Position numbers and translations under genes: made by a program
In this document: piece after piece, positions 42,974-53,939 of the stretch
How positions within the stretch are numbered: position 1 is the first letter of the stretch
How the letters are laid out: every line of letters starts with the position of its first letter
Assembly (NCBI GenBank): GCA_015350385.1
Contig: WNKI01000005.1
Coordinates: 2,041,521-2,105,520, forward strand
Length of the DNA stretch: 64,000 nucleotides
From: Aculops lycopersici
Lineage: Eukaryota > Arthropoda > Arachnida > Trombidiformes > Eriophyidae
Direction of reading: 5' to 3'
Notes under the pieces: model-generated
What the model was told of the DNA's origin: nothing
What the model saw: only the letters and a program-made list of their open reading frames with translations
The model's database searches: none

Positions 42974-43987
42974 TTAGCCGTCAACATTATTGCCTTTGTT
43001 GCTATTACTGCTACTACTGTTATTGCTTGCGCTGAATGGTAACTTGATTGCGCCACCCGGAGTCATAAGACCAGGAGCTTGGCCGTTGAACTGATGTTGC
43101 TGTTGTTGGTGGTGGTTGTTGTGGTTGTTGTTGTTTTGGTCTGGAGTAATCGAGACAAATTCGTAACTAGAATCATAATGGGATAAGTTTGTATTGTTCT
43201 TGCTGAGTTTTTGTTGTTGCTGTTGGCTTAGCTGAGCTTGCTGCTGGAGTTGCTGTTGTAATTGGTCCAACTGAAATTGTTGGTTTTGATGGAGAAGCGA
43301 GGTTCCATTCAATTGGTGCAAAGCAGGTGGTTGTTGATGCTGATGGTTATGGTCGCCAATCAAATTATGGTTGCTAGTCTTCTGATGAGGCTGTTTTCTA
43401 CTCAACGATGGACCCCGAAACTCGTCTCTCTTCTTTCTAAGTCTCTCGTCGGTGGCCAGTGAAATTTTGTTGTTTAAATTATTGCCCAAATTTGGTGCAT
43501 CCCCTGGGTTTCTGGTGGAGGACGTTAGTCTCTGTCGCTGCTTCTCTTTTTGACTGGACGGACCACAACCAAAACAATCCTCAATTTTGTTCAGCAACTT
43601 GTTAAGGCCAAAGCAGACAAATGGAACGGATAAAATTAGTAGAAAGATAGAGCCGGCGTAGCTGAGGGCGTTGTAAACTTCCGGCGGCACCTGCTGGCCA
43701 GCCTTGTCTGAGCCGCCAGTTCCATCGCCGCCCGCCTTGCCCAAGCCGGCAACACCCTTTGCCTCGGCATAAATGACTGGAGGTTGATAGAGCTTTTGAA
43801 GCCAACTTGTGATTGTTGTTGTTGTGATTGTAGATGTTAACTTAGTTGTCTCTTCTAGATTCGTTAAGATGTTTGAGGGATTATCACAATGGAACAGAAG
43901 AGAGGTGAGCACTTCCGCCAGTAGGAATGCAAAAATTGTTCCAATTATCGTGGGTCTATGGTGGTAGCGTTTGTAAGGGTTTGCCAT
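42974..43987 (-). CDS. Two-TM protein with Gln/Asn/His-rich cytoplasmic tail
   Basis: A 337-aa protein from a clear ATG. Residues about 12-33 form a hydrophobic segment (IIGTIFAFLLAEVLTSLLF) that could be a signal anchor. A Thr-rich and Gly-rich loop follows. A second membrane helix lies at about 110-133 (AGSIFLLILSVPFVCFGLNKL), followed by a Cys-containing juxtamembrane stretch (KIEDCFGCGP). The remaining 190 residues are a basic, then Gln/His/Asn-rich low-complexity tail with one less repetitive island (LSHYDSSYEFVSITPDQ) that could hold a Tyr-based sorting motif. If the first helix is cleaved, this is a type I membrane protein with a short ectodomain. No family was recognised. It is head-to-head with H2A.Z, 1.2 kb apart. 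Confidence 0.75.
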   Translation of the reverse strand: MANPYKRYHHRPTIIGTIFAFLLAEVLTSLLFHCDNPSNILTNLEETTKLTSTITTTTITSWLQKLYQPPVIYAEAKGVAGLGKAGGDGTGGSDKAGQQVPPEVYNALSYAGSIFLLILSVPFVCFGLNKLLNKIEDCFGCGPSSQKEKQRQRLTSSTRNPGDAPNLGNNLNNKISLATDERLRKKRDEFRGPSLSRKQPHQKTSNHNLIGDHNHQHQQPPALHQLNGTSLLHQNQQFQLDQLQQQLQQQAQLSQQQQQKLSKNNTNLSHYDSSYEFVSITPDQNNNNHNNHHQQQQHQFNGQAPGLMTPGGAIKLPFSASNNSSSSNSNKGNNVDG

Positions 43988-45162
43988 CTCGAGCTTGACA
44001 GATTTGATGTGATAAAGCTAGCGCTGCTACCACTTGAGTCTTGATGGGGGGTAGCCGATCGTTTCCTGCCTCTCTTCGGTCTTCCTTCTGTCTTACAATA
44101 ATATCTTCCACCTCCAGGGCAGCTCACTTAAACTTTCTTCCCTGTCTCATCAACCAACTCGGAAATGGTCGCGGTCTTAACGCAACTAGCTTGACAGAGA
44201 AGACGACGACCACGACGACGCCACTACTAGTGGCGCTAGCTCGTCGAGTTTTACCGATCTTAGAAAGTATAATGAGGCGGTGGCTGCAATCCGGTCGCGT
44301 GGCCCCATGAGTCCGAAAAGTCTGAGTCGCCTCAAGTTGGGGCCCGAGACGCATGCGCCCTAGATTCGGTTACAGGAGGATTGTTTTCCCGCCCAACTCT
44401 GGCCGGTGGTCGTCCGCCGCCACCTTCGCCGCCGGCTACCGTAGGGCCATCTCGTTTTTCCGCATCGGCTCAGGGATATTTCTCACTAGGCCGACTAACG
44501 TTGTGCGTCGCACGCACACATTTTAGGCGGGAATTTGTATGCCGAGATGATGCTCACACAAATGCATTGAGTGCAGGGCGAAAAGATAGTGAGACAGATG
44601 GAGCCTGCAGTTTGCAATGGGACTTACGAGATGTGTGAGCGAAACACCACCCGTTGGATTTGCGATGGCTGTAGTGTAGCCTACACACTGTGTAGGTCTA
44701 GCGATACCAGCGGCGCATTGGAGATGCACTCGCACTCAAATGCGCGCCACTTTTCCCGCAGTTTTGGCGCGGGTTGAGCGGCGCCTGGCGTTACGCCGCT
44801 AGCCTGCCATTGGAATTGCATGTAAGCGTGCGTTAGTGTGTGTGTTTCGAAGAGTTGAGCATCTGATTGTCCCATTGCAAATCCTTGAGCGTGTGTGCAT
44901 CTTCTTATGTACAAGAGCTTGTCTGTGTGTTTGCTCGCTCGCTCCGCTTCAGTGTGCGCGTTTGTCAGTTGCCATTGGCGCATACAGGGAAATAACATTT
45001 CATTCCTCAGACAACAACAATAGAGTAAAGATTGAACTCTAGGCCATCTCAGAATTATCATCATTTTCATTCTGCAAATCAATATTCTCACACCAGAACC
45101 CTAATTTAATTTTAACTATCATTAAGACAACGACAAGATAACCTATTAAAACCCAAGACAAA
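43988..45162. promoter_or_regulatory. Divergent region upstream of H2A.Z
   Basis: A 1.2 kb spacer between the two-TM protein gene and H2A.Z. No coding domain was seen. The right 150 bp becomes AT-rich and likely forms the H2A.Z 5' UTR; a non-coding 5' exon is possible. Confidence 0.45.
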
Positions 45163-45561
45163 ATGGCTGGCAAAGCAGGCAAAGATTCAGGAAAGGCCAA
45201 GAGCAAGGCAGTTTCGAGGAGTCAAAAGGCTGGACTCCAATTCCCAGTCGGTCGTATCCATCGTCATTTGAAGAACCGAACCACCTCTCATGGTAGAGTT
45301 GGTGCCACTGCCGCCGTCTACTCAGCTGCTATCTTGGAATATTTAACCGCTGAAGTTTTGGAATTGGCAGGTAACGCTAGTAAGGATCTCAAAGTTAAAC
45401 GTATCACCCCAAGACATTTACAATTGGCTATTCGTGGTGACGAAGAATTAGACTCGCTTATTAAGGCCACAATTGCTGGTGGTGGTGTTATTCCACACAT
45501 CCACAAGTCGCTCATCAATAAGAAACCAGCTGGACCAGCTGTTCCAGGAACAAAGAATTGA
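45163..45561 (+). CDS. H2AZ: Histone variant H2A.Z
   Basis: A replication-independent H2A variant placed at promoters by SWR1/SRCAP-type remodellers. The 132-aa protein has the H2A core (AGLQFPVGRIHRHLKNRTTS) and the variant-specific acidic C-terminal region (GDEELDSLIKATIAGGGVIPHIHKSLI). GDEELDSLIKATI distinguishes H2A.Z from canonical H2A. The N-terminal tail is Lys/Gly-rich, as usual. The tail ends NKKPAGPAVPGTKN and lacks the SQ phosphorylation motif found in Drosophila H2Av, so it does not combine the H2A.X role. An AATAAA at 45885 and absence of an obvious histone stem-loop fit a polyadenylated, replication-independent gene. The frame is intronless. Confidence 0.98.
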   Translation: MAGKAGKDSGKAKSKAVSRSQKAGLQFPVGRIHRHLKNRTTSHGRVGATAAVYSAAILEYLTAEVLELAGNASKDLKVKRITPRHLQLAIRGDEELDSLIKATIAGGGVIPHIHKSLINKKPAGPAVPGTKN

Positions 45562-46277
45562 ACATAACAATAACCGCCAACATCAACACCCAACGCCACA
45601 ACCAATAAACCCAACCCAACCCAACCCAAAACCTCTACCAACAAACAAAAAACAATATATGGATACTACCATAGCTTGCAACATCTTAAGCAGGGTAGTA
45701 TATCTTATATCAGCATCATCATGTATATCTAAGAAAACCAAAACGAAAATCTATCTATACATTTGTATCTATATCAATATTATCATGTATTATCTATGTC
45801 TCCGGGCGCCACTCCACTATAACATAATGCCCCTCCAGCCTGCTTATGGGATGGCAACTATTTCTCTGGCTTTTACAACATTAAAATAAAAGTAACAACT
45901 CACAACCACCGCTGTAAATACACAAAAAAAAACAAAAATCATATCTCCATTTCATCATCATTCGCAACCTTACCTTGAAAACTTCCGCTCAGGCACCCAA
46001 GACGCCCAACCTGGTGGCTGCTGCCGGCGTCGCCTCTGCCGCCGGCAAGTCTGCGCCAATCGAGCGGTACACTCTAGGCCGCGACTTTGCATTATGTGGC
46101 ATGTCCACAACTCACGCGTGATACTTGCATTTGTTGTTTTGCCCACCAAATTGTCTTTCGTGTCTAATGTCAACAACAATTACTTATATTCCTGCATGAC
46201 CCTCCCGTTATTTAATATATTATTATTAAGCTCCTTTTGTAAATTTCAACTAAGAGCAACTCCAATCCAACGACATT
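45562..46277. other. H2A.Z 3' UTR and MED23 upstream region
   Basis: H2A.Z 3' UTR with a short AACCC pentamer run (45607-45630) and AATAAA at 45885-45890, followed by about 390 bp that must hold the MED23 promoter. No further gene was seen. Confidence 0.6.
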
Positions 46278-49200
46278 ATGGCCGTTTCTAGAGACATTGT
46301 TGACAAGTACATCGACTCGGCCCTCAAATCGGAGGTTCTCGAGGATAGTTTTAGGGGTTTCGTATTGCCTAGCGAAAATGGTGAGAGTAAAACTAAGGAT
46401 GCCAACTGTCCGGGAATGAAACGAATCATGCTAACTATTAGCACCAATTCAGAGCCGGATAAGATCATTAAGCATTATGTCAATTCCATGGCACAAGTCA
46501 AATCGCCGTCCAAGTTTGATGTCTTATTTGAGATGTTGCGACTTCTTGTCCAGCAGCATCCAAATCTAGGCAAGGCTATATGCGAAGCATTTCTGAGCTG
46601 CGACAAGTTGGACTACCACAATCAGCACTCGTGGATGAAGTCCTTTGCACTCATCTGTGATATTTTACCTCATGTTGACTATAAAGGAGTCCGTGATATC
46701 CTCAAACACGTTCTGGAAATCATTTACTCCTTGCCGGAGAAATTTGACATCGCAATTATACCTCAATTAGATACATTGTACGCTACTTTTTCTATGATCC
46801 TCGACCGTGAAGCTTGTCTACTGCCAGCATATTTAAGTTTGGATGAGCTCCAAAAGAAGATCACCCAGGGTAACGCGCCAGTTTGGAAGTTTGCTGAATT
46901 ATTCTATCATTTTATCGAATCTTTCAGGCCGACAGCACAAATATTCTCAATCATCAATAGGCCGGATCTATTGCCAGTTGTCGGATGCAGCTCATGCCAT
47001 TCAAATCCAACTTGGAGACTCGATCCTATATCGGCAAAGTTCCAACTCAAAGGTCTCTTGCCATACAAAGATAAGCTAAAGGAACCGCAGGTTGGGCAGG
47101 TAAGGTATCTGTTAGAGCAATGTTATTCGAAGGAAATGATATGTAACATTCTATCCCTGAGCCTCAAACCCTCTCAACATCAGAGGTGCTCTGAGTTGAT
47201 TGAGCAGATAGCCATCACTCTAGTGAATGCCATGGACAAGTCCGAGCAGGATATCGAACAATACGAACATCAATCGGCTCTAGCTAGCGAGCATCTATTT
47301 AACTGGATTCATCTTTCCAACAATACATTCCATTATATTGTATTCAGTCATGCAACTATCTCATTCAACCAACTTGTTGATTCTCTCTGCGAAAAGCTAA
47401 AGGAGAGGAACCATAAGAGGGGCAAAGAGTTTCTCATGTGGTCAATGCTGCAATATATCACCGGATCTACTAAGACGTCGCTCGCTGACTTTAAGGCAAT
47501 CATCAAGCTATTCGATCTCCTCTATCCCGGTCGAGTGCCAATACCTGTGCCAAGAGATGATCAATACCTGGCATCCCATGTATTGGCAGCGGCCTCGATT
47601 TGGCTTCAATTGATTAAGCGAGCCGAAATTGATCAAGTCAAGTTCTACAATCCTCTACCTCCGTCACTTCAATTGCATTATGATTATATTACAAACACAA
47701 AACAAAACGAAGAAATCATTACTCGTGCCAAGCACATTGATGTTGTCCATCTTAATGCCCACGGCACTAGCAGAAGTGCATATACTGTTAACAACTTTGT
47801 GGATTGCCTCTGCCGCGTGGACCCGATTCACAATCCTGACCCGATGCAGGTGGAACCCTTACCGGTTAAACTATTGGACACTCTGACAACTCACAGTAAG
47901 ATAGCTTTACTTCATACAATTGCTCAAAGAATAATCAATATAGCTCAATACGGACAACAGAAAATGCAACCAAATCCTGCAAAAGACTCGCTTGTTACGC
48001 CTGCACTTGTCCAGACATTTGGCCGCCTATTGATGTACGCGGATAGTGAACAGTTTGGTATCAAGACCTTCATCAATCATGTTGTCACTGGACCTAGTGC
48101 TGTCTGGAGGTTTCAGGGTAGTTGGCCTATCTATCACATACTATTAGAGATGTACAATTACCGTTTACATCATGTATCAATGAATTATAAATTTTCCATG
48201 CTGTTTCATCTACACAACTTGTCGCCTATGGTCTATGGCGCAAACCTGATGCAATTATCCATGGCAATCGAGGCTACTGAACTTAAGTTGTTGCTAGGAT
48301 TGTCAAACATCGAGGCTATGAGTATCCCCATGACCGGAAGGGCACCTGGCGATGCCAAAACAATTAAGCATGTAATCAACAACGACTCCGAAGAAATCAA
48401 CAAGGTTCTAGTTTTAGTCCTTGCTCGTTCAACAAATATCTCGTCGAATGAACACTTAACAGCAAGCTTTTTGGATGATATTTTGGATGATATCAACAAA
48501 GTTACACCCTTAAGTTGGTGCTCATCAGTTTCTAGCTTCTTCCCGGAAATAATCAAGAATTATTTTATCAAGAACAATGTCGTTAAAGATACAGACAAGA
48601 ATCAATTGAGGCAAGCTGTCGAAGAGGAGTTCCGGAAATGGAAAGCGATGGGCACCGAGATGAGTACACTTGTAGCACACTTTTCGCAACCCAATGCGCC
48701 TCCACTATTCTTTTGCGTTTTGTGGAAGGTTATTCTTGAACAAGAGCAACTTGATCCGGTTGTATATAGAATATTGGATAATATAAGAGTGAGGACATTG
48801 GTTGCACACTTGAGAACCTTCATCGATTACCTAATAATGGAATATGCAAACTTGAAAGATGCAACTGTAGTCAACAAATTCTGTAAGGCTCTAGAGGGTC
48901 TTATCTGGAAGTATCAAATTATACCATTGGATAGGCTCATCCTATGTCTAAGTCTCAAGAATTTAGACGGACCAGGAAGTCAGCTTTGTCTTTTTATAAT
49001 TCAGCAGATACTGATCAAGTCTCATGAATTCAAAAACATGGTGCGAGAGTTTTGCAAAATCCAGTCACCTGAACACTACAAAGAAGGGATCAACTGTCAC
49101 AAGATCAACAACGAGTTTCTCAAAGCATTTCCGGAAAAGTACTATCACGACTTTTTATTGGAAAATAACATGCCATCCAAAGATCAGACACTACCAACAT

Positions 49201-50381
49201 ATTTTGGTAATATATGCCTAAGATTTCTGCCAGTATTGGACATTTTGATTCATAGAACTATTGAATGGAGGATACTACATGAGGGCGCCAGCCTGCGAGT
49301 TGACCGACTTGTGGAAGAATATGGCTGCTTATACAAATACCATGACAAACCACTTACTTATTTGTACAACACTTTACACTATTACGATCCTAAACTACCC
49401 GTAAGTGTCAGACGTTTATTGAGCACCACTATCATAAATGCATTCCAGGATCTGAGACCTCAAAATTGGTGTTTTAGTCCAATGTTTAGCCAATATCTTC
49501 AAGAAAGCCCCAAGAATGGAACACTCGACAATTGGGTGCCAAACCAAGAGTACTACAGGAATGTGATGGGTCGACTGGTAGAAACCCTACAAGGCAAAAA
49601 TCTTTTCTATCATACAGATTGGAGGTTCAATGAGTTTTTCAACGTCAAATCTCACGCAGTACATGCAACGGCAATCGAGCTCATGACCTTACCTGTAGAT
49701 TCAACTAACGTCGGAAATGCTTTACTCGATTTAGTCTTGACATCCCACGCCGATCTGGATAGGTCCCTGATGTCGCAGTGGATGAATGCAATTGGATTGG
49801 TCATGACAGCCTTACCTGCATCATACAACAACGTGTTGCACACCAAGATCCTAGAGTATATGAAGTCGCCACTGTTGACTAACCCTGCTTACACTAGAGA
49901 CATTTTGCACCTGATGAACTTTTGTGAATGCCACGATTGGATGCCTGAATCTCAAATAAGTCATCTTGTAGCTCTGACACATGCAATTTGGCACCATTCT
50001 TGTACTGGCCAAATATTCTCGGTATGCCAAAAGTTTTGGCAAACTCAACTTAAGCCTGTAGTACAAACAGAGAGTCAATTCCTCTTTGTTTGTTGTCTCA
50101 TTGGACCATTCCTACCAAGACTAGAGAGATCGCGTGTCATGATGGATGTCGTGGTTGAATTGTACGAAATGCTAGGAAAAGTTGATGCCTCATCCGAAAT
50201 TCAACATCTAAACACCATTTGCGACTTCTTCTATCACATTAAGTACATGTTCACCGGCGATGCGGTCAAGAATGACATAGAGCGCTGTATCAGAAACTTC
50301 AAGCCAAAATTGCAATACTGCTTGAGATTCATAACGCATTTAAATATCAGCAGCGAACAGCATCCAAAGATGTCCGATTAG
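46278..50381 (+). CDS. MED23: Mediator complex subunit 23
   Basis: A tail-module Mediator subunit (CRSP130, C. elegans SUR-2) that links activators such as Elk1 and C/EBP factors to RNA polymerase II. The 1367-aa product is the same length as human MED23 (1368) and collinear with it from end to end. Matched blocks include DYKGVRDILKHVLE, RFPLKGLLPY-like FQLKGLLPYKDKL, KLFDLLYPGR.PIPVP, VAHLRTFIDYL, NICLRFLPVLDI.IHR, PLTYLYNTLHYY and the C-terminal ICDFFYHIKYMFTGD. No low-complexity expansion or trimming is seen, unlike its neighbours. A 4.1 kb single-exon frame is striking because animal MED23 genes usually have many exons. The ATG at 46278 gives a family-type N terminus. Confidence 0.98.
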   Translation: MAVSRDIVDKYIDSALKSEVLEDSFRGFVLPSENGESKTKDANCPGMKRIMLTISTNSEPDKIIKHYVNSMAQVKSPSKFDVLFEMLRLLVQQHPNLGKAICEAFLSCDKLDYHNQHSWMKSFALICDILPHVDYKGVRDILKHVLEIIYSLPEKFDIAIIPQLDTLYATFSMILDREACLLPAYLSLDELQKKITQGNAPVWKFAELFYHFIESFRPTAQIFSIINRPDLLPVVGCSSCHSNPTWRLDPISAKFQLKGLLPYKDKLKEPQVGQVRYLLEQCYSKEMICNILSLSLKPSQHQRCSELIEQIAITLVNAMDKSEQDIEQYEHQSALASEHLFNWIHLSNNTFHYIVFSHATISFNQLVDSLCEKLKERNHKRGKEFLMWSMLQYITGSTKTSLADFKAIIKLFDLLYPGRVPIPVPRDDQYLASHVLAAASIWLQLIKRAEIDQVKFYNPLPPSLQLHYDYITNTKQNEEIITRAKHIDVVHLNAHGTSRSAYTVNNFVDCLCRVDPIHNPDPMQVEPLPVKLLDTLTTHSKIALLHTIAQRIINIAQYGQQKMQPNPAKDSLVTPALVQTFGRLLMYADSEQFGIKTFINHVVTGPSAVWRFQGSWPIYHILLEMYNYRLHHVSMNYKFSMLFHLHNLSPMVYGANLMQLSMAIEATELKLLLGLSNIEAMSIPMTGRAPGDAKTIKHVINNDSEEINKVLVLVLARSTNISSNEHLTASFLDDILDDINKVTPLSWCSSVSSFFPEIIKNYFIKNNVVKDTDKNQLRQAVEEEFRKWKAMGTEMSTLVAHFSQPNAPPLFFCVLWKVILEQEQLDPVVYRILDNIRVRTLVAHLRTFIDYLIMEYANLKDATVVNKFCKALEGLIWKYQIIPLDRLILCLSLKNLDGPGSQLCLFIIQQILIKSHEFKNMVREFCKIQSPEHYKEGINCHKINNEFLKAFPEKYYHDFLLENNMPSKDQTLPTYFGNICLRFLPVLDILIHRTIEWRILHEGASLRVDRLVEEYGCLYKYHDKPLTYLYNTLHYYDPKLPVSVRRLLSTTIINAFQDLRPQNWCFSPMFSQYLQESPKNGTLDNWVPNQEYYRNVMGRLVETLQGKNLFYHTDWRFNEFFNVKSHAVHATAIELMTLPVDSTNVGNALLDLVLTSHADLDRSLMSQWMNAIGLVMTALPASYNNVLHTKILEYMKSPLLTNPAYTRDILHLMNFCECHDWMPESQISHLVALTHAIWHHSCTGQIFSVCQKFWQTQLKPVVQTESQFLFVCCLIGPFLPRLERSRVMMDVVVELYEMLGKVDASSEIQHLNTICDFFYHIKYMFTGDAVKNDIERCIRNFKPKLQYCLRFITHLNISSEQHPKMSD

Positions 50382-51067
50382 GTGATATTTTACAACCATA
50401 TCGTTGATAGATACTAATGCATTCTATAAATAAGATGAACTTGTGATATGTTTGCACGTATCGGTGATCCCATAAAATCCTTCAATCTGCTCTCCTTATT
50501 ATTATAAACTCAACTCATCGACTTGCAAGTTGCAACTCGCAACTTGTGTAACGCGTAAAGAGTACACGGACCCACAGTAGAGATGAGTTTGACTCCTAAA
50601 GATGATTCTGAACACTTAAGACTTTATCGAACTCGGGATACAAATACTTTTCTCCCTCTCTTATTCATCCAACTCTTTTATACCTGAGATATTCGCATTG
50701 CCATACCATTAGGCGGGAGTGCAGAAATAGGCATGTTTCGGATAGGTAGGCGTGTCGGTTCTCGTGTACCGGAGTGGCGGTCATCGCTACAAAGTTGGTA
50801 GGACTGCATTGTGGCTGCTACACTTGTGCGACCGCTGCTTTCCCCTCTTCTGAAAAGCAAAACACTCCTGTTCACTCTCACGGATCTCACGAACTCTGTC
50901 CAGTTTCACATTGGGAGTATTTCATGGAAAGTGTTGCCGCAATATTGATGGCATATTGATTAATCATTCTCAAGTACGTAAATCTTGATACTATATTCTA
51001 CAATCACAAGTTATATTCTATTTCGTTAGACTTGGTATAGGCAAAATCTTCTAATTACTACACCAAG
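50382..51067. other. MED23 3' UTR and upstream region of membrane protein gene
   Basis: No supported gene. An 8-bp inverted repeat (CAAGTTGC / GCAACTTG, 5-nt loop) lies at about 50526-50546. The rest is ordinary AT-rich spacer. Confidence 0.5.
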
Positions 51068-53242
51068 ATGTCATCACAAATTACATATTTTTTATTGATT
51101 GTCACATCCCTAGCAATAATACAGGCGGCCGATAATGCAACTGATAAATGTTCTTCAGAGTTCACCAGTTTGGATAAAGACTCCGGAATCCTTGAAATAC
51201 CACCGAATCACAATGCCACTTGCGGATTCATTACAAAGTCTCATACCTTTCTATTTGCTGTCAAGACCGACCACATAAATTTTAACGCTGGCGACACGGT
51301 CGACTTTGAAACTCTGGCCGCGCCACCATTGAAGAAGACCCTCAAGCCACCAGTCATCAATGGCTATATTATCTCCGGTGAAGCTAGATCTAAGATAACA
51401 TTCAATTTCAATACATCAACTAGCACTGAAACAATCACAGCTGAATATTTCCAAGATCAAAACTTGACCATAAACGCAAATCTAATCAATGATTTCTACG
51501 TTGAACCGGTCAGATTGAGTAGGCTGCCGGTGAAAGTGGTCAAGACATTACCAGATCCAGTGCTTCTTGAGGTAACTGGAGCTAAGATTAACAATAAGAC
51601 CAACACAATGCTAATAACTGGTAAAGAGACTGTACTCAATATCACCGTGAAAAATGACCAATTGTTCCGTGTAACCACTAACACTCTGATAGCAGATGAA
51701 GTTCTAGAAACCCTCGGGCCCATAAGTAAGATACCTAAGATGTCTGGTGAACGTAGCTATCTTCTGAAGCCTGGACCCCAGCAATTCGCCGCAATCCAAG
51801 TCTCACCATCGGCTCGGTTCGTTGGAGTGAATGTTACAATCTACAAAGCCAAAGAGATAGTCACCACCTTCACCGGCGGTAGCCTACCACCAGTAGTTGC
51901 TATCGACGAAATGGATGTGCCTATGATTGTCAAGTTGACCGGCAAAGATCTCGACAAGTTGAACAACCTTATAACTTTCAAGCCACTAGCTACTAGTTGT
52001 CATAGAGTTATCACCAAATCATCGGGTCACATCTCAGTTAATGATGCTCAGTTGGATTCATGTATCTTCATTCTAGCATCCCGAGAAGAGATTGCCTTAA
52101 GCATTGACTATAACGATTTGTCACCAAACGGATGCTTGAGTATCCAACAATTATCCCAGGATAAACCAATCTACAGCAATTGCAATATGGCACAGACAGA
52201 GGTACTGCCTAACTTTATACTCAAACAAGCCTTTGTAAATGTGACACTTAAGGCCAACAAAACCTCGCTGGAAGCCTCGATTAGGCCATCCCACTTGGCC
52301 AACTTCACACAGGTAGAGTTGGCAAACAAAATAGACGTGACATCGAACAACTATCCAGTCTTGTATCCTTGGGTCACGAGTGATCAAACTTATTCCATCA
52401 ATGCCTCTGGCAAGTCTTACATTCTATCCGCTGTGAATATAGATTTGAGGGCAGGAGAGAAGTTGATGGCAGGACCTATCGAGATTACCAACAACTCCAA
52501 GATCCTCGGTGATCTGGATATATCCAACAAGGTGACGAACGTAACCATCAAGAGGCAACCGCTCACTAATGATTTTGCCATCCACCAAGGTTTCAAACTT
52601 GTTGCCTCTGAATTCCAGAGCATCGTTGTGGCGAATGTGACCTCTAACAAAACTGTCACTTCAAACAATGTCACAAGCATATTTATCAAGATCTCATCAT
52701 CATCTTCCAAGGCAGGCACCTTTGGTCAAAGGATAGCGTACTCGTTGAATTTTTCAAACCCAGTTCAAGATTATGAACTATCAGTCATAGATGGCCGATC
52801 TATCTTGGGGCTAACGGTCACCGATGAGCAGGTGAAGTATCACGGATCCTCTACTTCGGACACCCTACTGATAACGTGTAAGAGCAAGAAACCAAATGTC
52901 AAGATCCCATCATTGACTATTCAACACTCAACTTTGGAGTGCAATCAGACAACCGATGTTATTTGTGACCTGAATACTCGTTGCGTACCTAAGGACAAAT
53001 TATGCAAGGGAAACAGGTACTGTGATGATGGCACCGATTTGAGGTATCCATATTGCTCACCAGGAGTTGTTCCCAAACCACAGATCATAAAAGAAGGTGT
53101 CAGCGGAGTTACAGTATTTATATTATGTGTTCTAATGCTGACCCTAGGAGCAGTTATTGCTCTATATGGGCCAGATTTGATTGGTAACAGGTTGACTTTC
53201 CTAAGAGGCGGTCGTTACACTACCTTCACATCTTCAGAATGA
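51068..53242 (+). CDS. Type I membrane glycoprotein with LDLa-like module
   Basis: A 724-aa protein with a signal peptide (residues 1-20, hydrophobic core YFLLIVTSLAII). A long ectodomain has many N-glycosylation sequons (NAT, NTS, NKT, NIT, NVT, NNS). The start of the ectodomain (CSSEF..SGILEIPPN..ATCGFI) resembles the opening of a CUB or CUB-like domain. The middle is beta-rich with no family I can name. Residues about 623-664 form a six-Cys module with an acidic CDDGTD stretch, matching an LDL-receptor class A repeat. A transmembrane helix lies at about 680-702 (VTVFILCVLMLTLGAVIALYG), then a 22-residue tail. LDLa plus TM suggests a receptor or ligand-binding role; the ligand is unknown. 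AATAAA at 53285. Confidence 0.85.
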   Translation: MSSQITYFLLIVTSLAIIQAADNATDKCSSEFTSLDKDSGILEIPPNHNATCGFITKSHTFLFAVKTDHINFNAGDTVDFETLAAPPLKKTLKPPVINGYIISGEARSKITFNFNTSTSTETITAEYFQDQNLTINANLINDFYVEPVRLSRLPVKVVKTLPDPVLLEVTGAKINNKTNTMLITGKETVLNITVKNDQLFRVTTNTLIADEVLETLGPISKIPKMSGERSYLLKPGPQQFAAIQVSPSARFVGVNVTIYKAKEIVTTFTGGSLPPVVAIDEMDVPMIVKLTGKDLDKLNNLITFKPLATSCHRVITKSSGHISVNDAQLDSCIFILASREEIALSIDYNDLSPNGCLSIQQLSQDKPIYSNCNMAQTEVLPNFILKQAFVNVTLKANKTSLEASIRPSHLANFTQVELANKIDVTSNNYPVLYPWVTSDQTYSINASGKSYILSAVNIDLRAGEKLMAGPIEITNNSKILGDLDISNKVTNVTIKRQPLTNDFAIHQGFKLVASEFQSIVVANVTSNKTVTSNNVTSIFIKISSSSSKAGTFGQRIAYSLNFSNPVQDYELSVIDGRSILGLTVTDEQVKYHGSSTSDTLLITCKSKKPNVKIPSLTIQHSTLECNQTTDVICDLNTRCVPKDKLCKGNRYCDDGTDLRYPYCSPGVVPKPQIIKEGVSGVTVFILCVLMLTLGAVIALYGPDLIGNRLTFLRGGRYTTFTSSE

Positions 53243-53284
53243 TAGTGTTTAATGCTGATATGCAAGTACCTAATTATAATATCG

Positions 53285-53290
53285 AATAAA
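53285..53290 (+). terminator. Poly(A) signal of LDLa-like membrane protein gene
   Basis: AATAAA 43 bp after the stop. Confidence 0.7.
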
Positions 53291-53591
53291 ATTTGTTCCT
53301 AAGACATGATTTGTTCTTCTGGTAGTCAATCAAGTACCAACTTATTCAAATGATACACCTACCGACATGAGTTATGCATGCATTTTTGAGATTGCAAAAT
53401 AAATTAAGCTTCAATGTTCATCATTTTCTTCGAGGGATCTTCATTAGAGCGTGCCAAGCTCGCAGGAACTAACCCAAACCCCCCAATTATCTTACGCTCA
53501 ACTAATCCCTTCGATGATGATTTCTTTGCCTAACCTTGCAATGTGGTGCTAGCTTAAAATTCGTCGGTCATGTTTGAGTAAGTAGTTAATA

Positions 53592-53614
53592 CTACTATCA
53601 ATCAATGATAGTAG
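53592..53614. repeat. 9-bp inverted repeat
   Basis: CTACTATCA (53592-53600) and TGATAGTAG (53606-53614) are exact reverse complements with a 5-nt spacer. The position in AT-rich spacer DNA is of unknown meaning. Confidence 0.85.
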
Positions 53615-53939
53615 GATTATTAGATGATTAGATTAATGTGAAGAGAATATTTTATAGAATAGTTTAGGATTTGACACTGGGGTTTTATTTTATAATTGTG
53701 AGCTAACCTCTTCGCGTTCGTCCACAAGAGTATTGCGCCGATTTCCGGCACGGGTATTTCCGGTCATTCAACTTGAGGCGGCCAAATTGGAAAAGTAAAT
53801 CCAACCTGGTGATACTGAATCCAAACTGGTGCTAGCTCAATCATCTAGTAGAACACTTTAAATCCTAGTGGAGCACATGTTATAGTATTGGATGGGTTCC
53901 TAGCTAGTAGAGCTCGGTTAAAGTCACGAAATAAAGATG

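Noticed and set aside
45607..45630. AACCC pentamer run as a possible telomere-type repeat
   Set aside because: Only four to five units, in the H2A.Z 3' UTR. The arthropod telomere unit is TTAGG/CCTAA, so this is ordinary low complexity.
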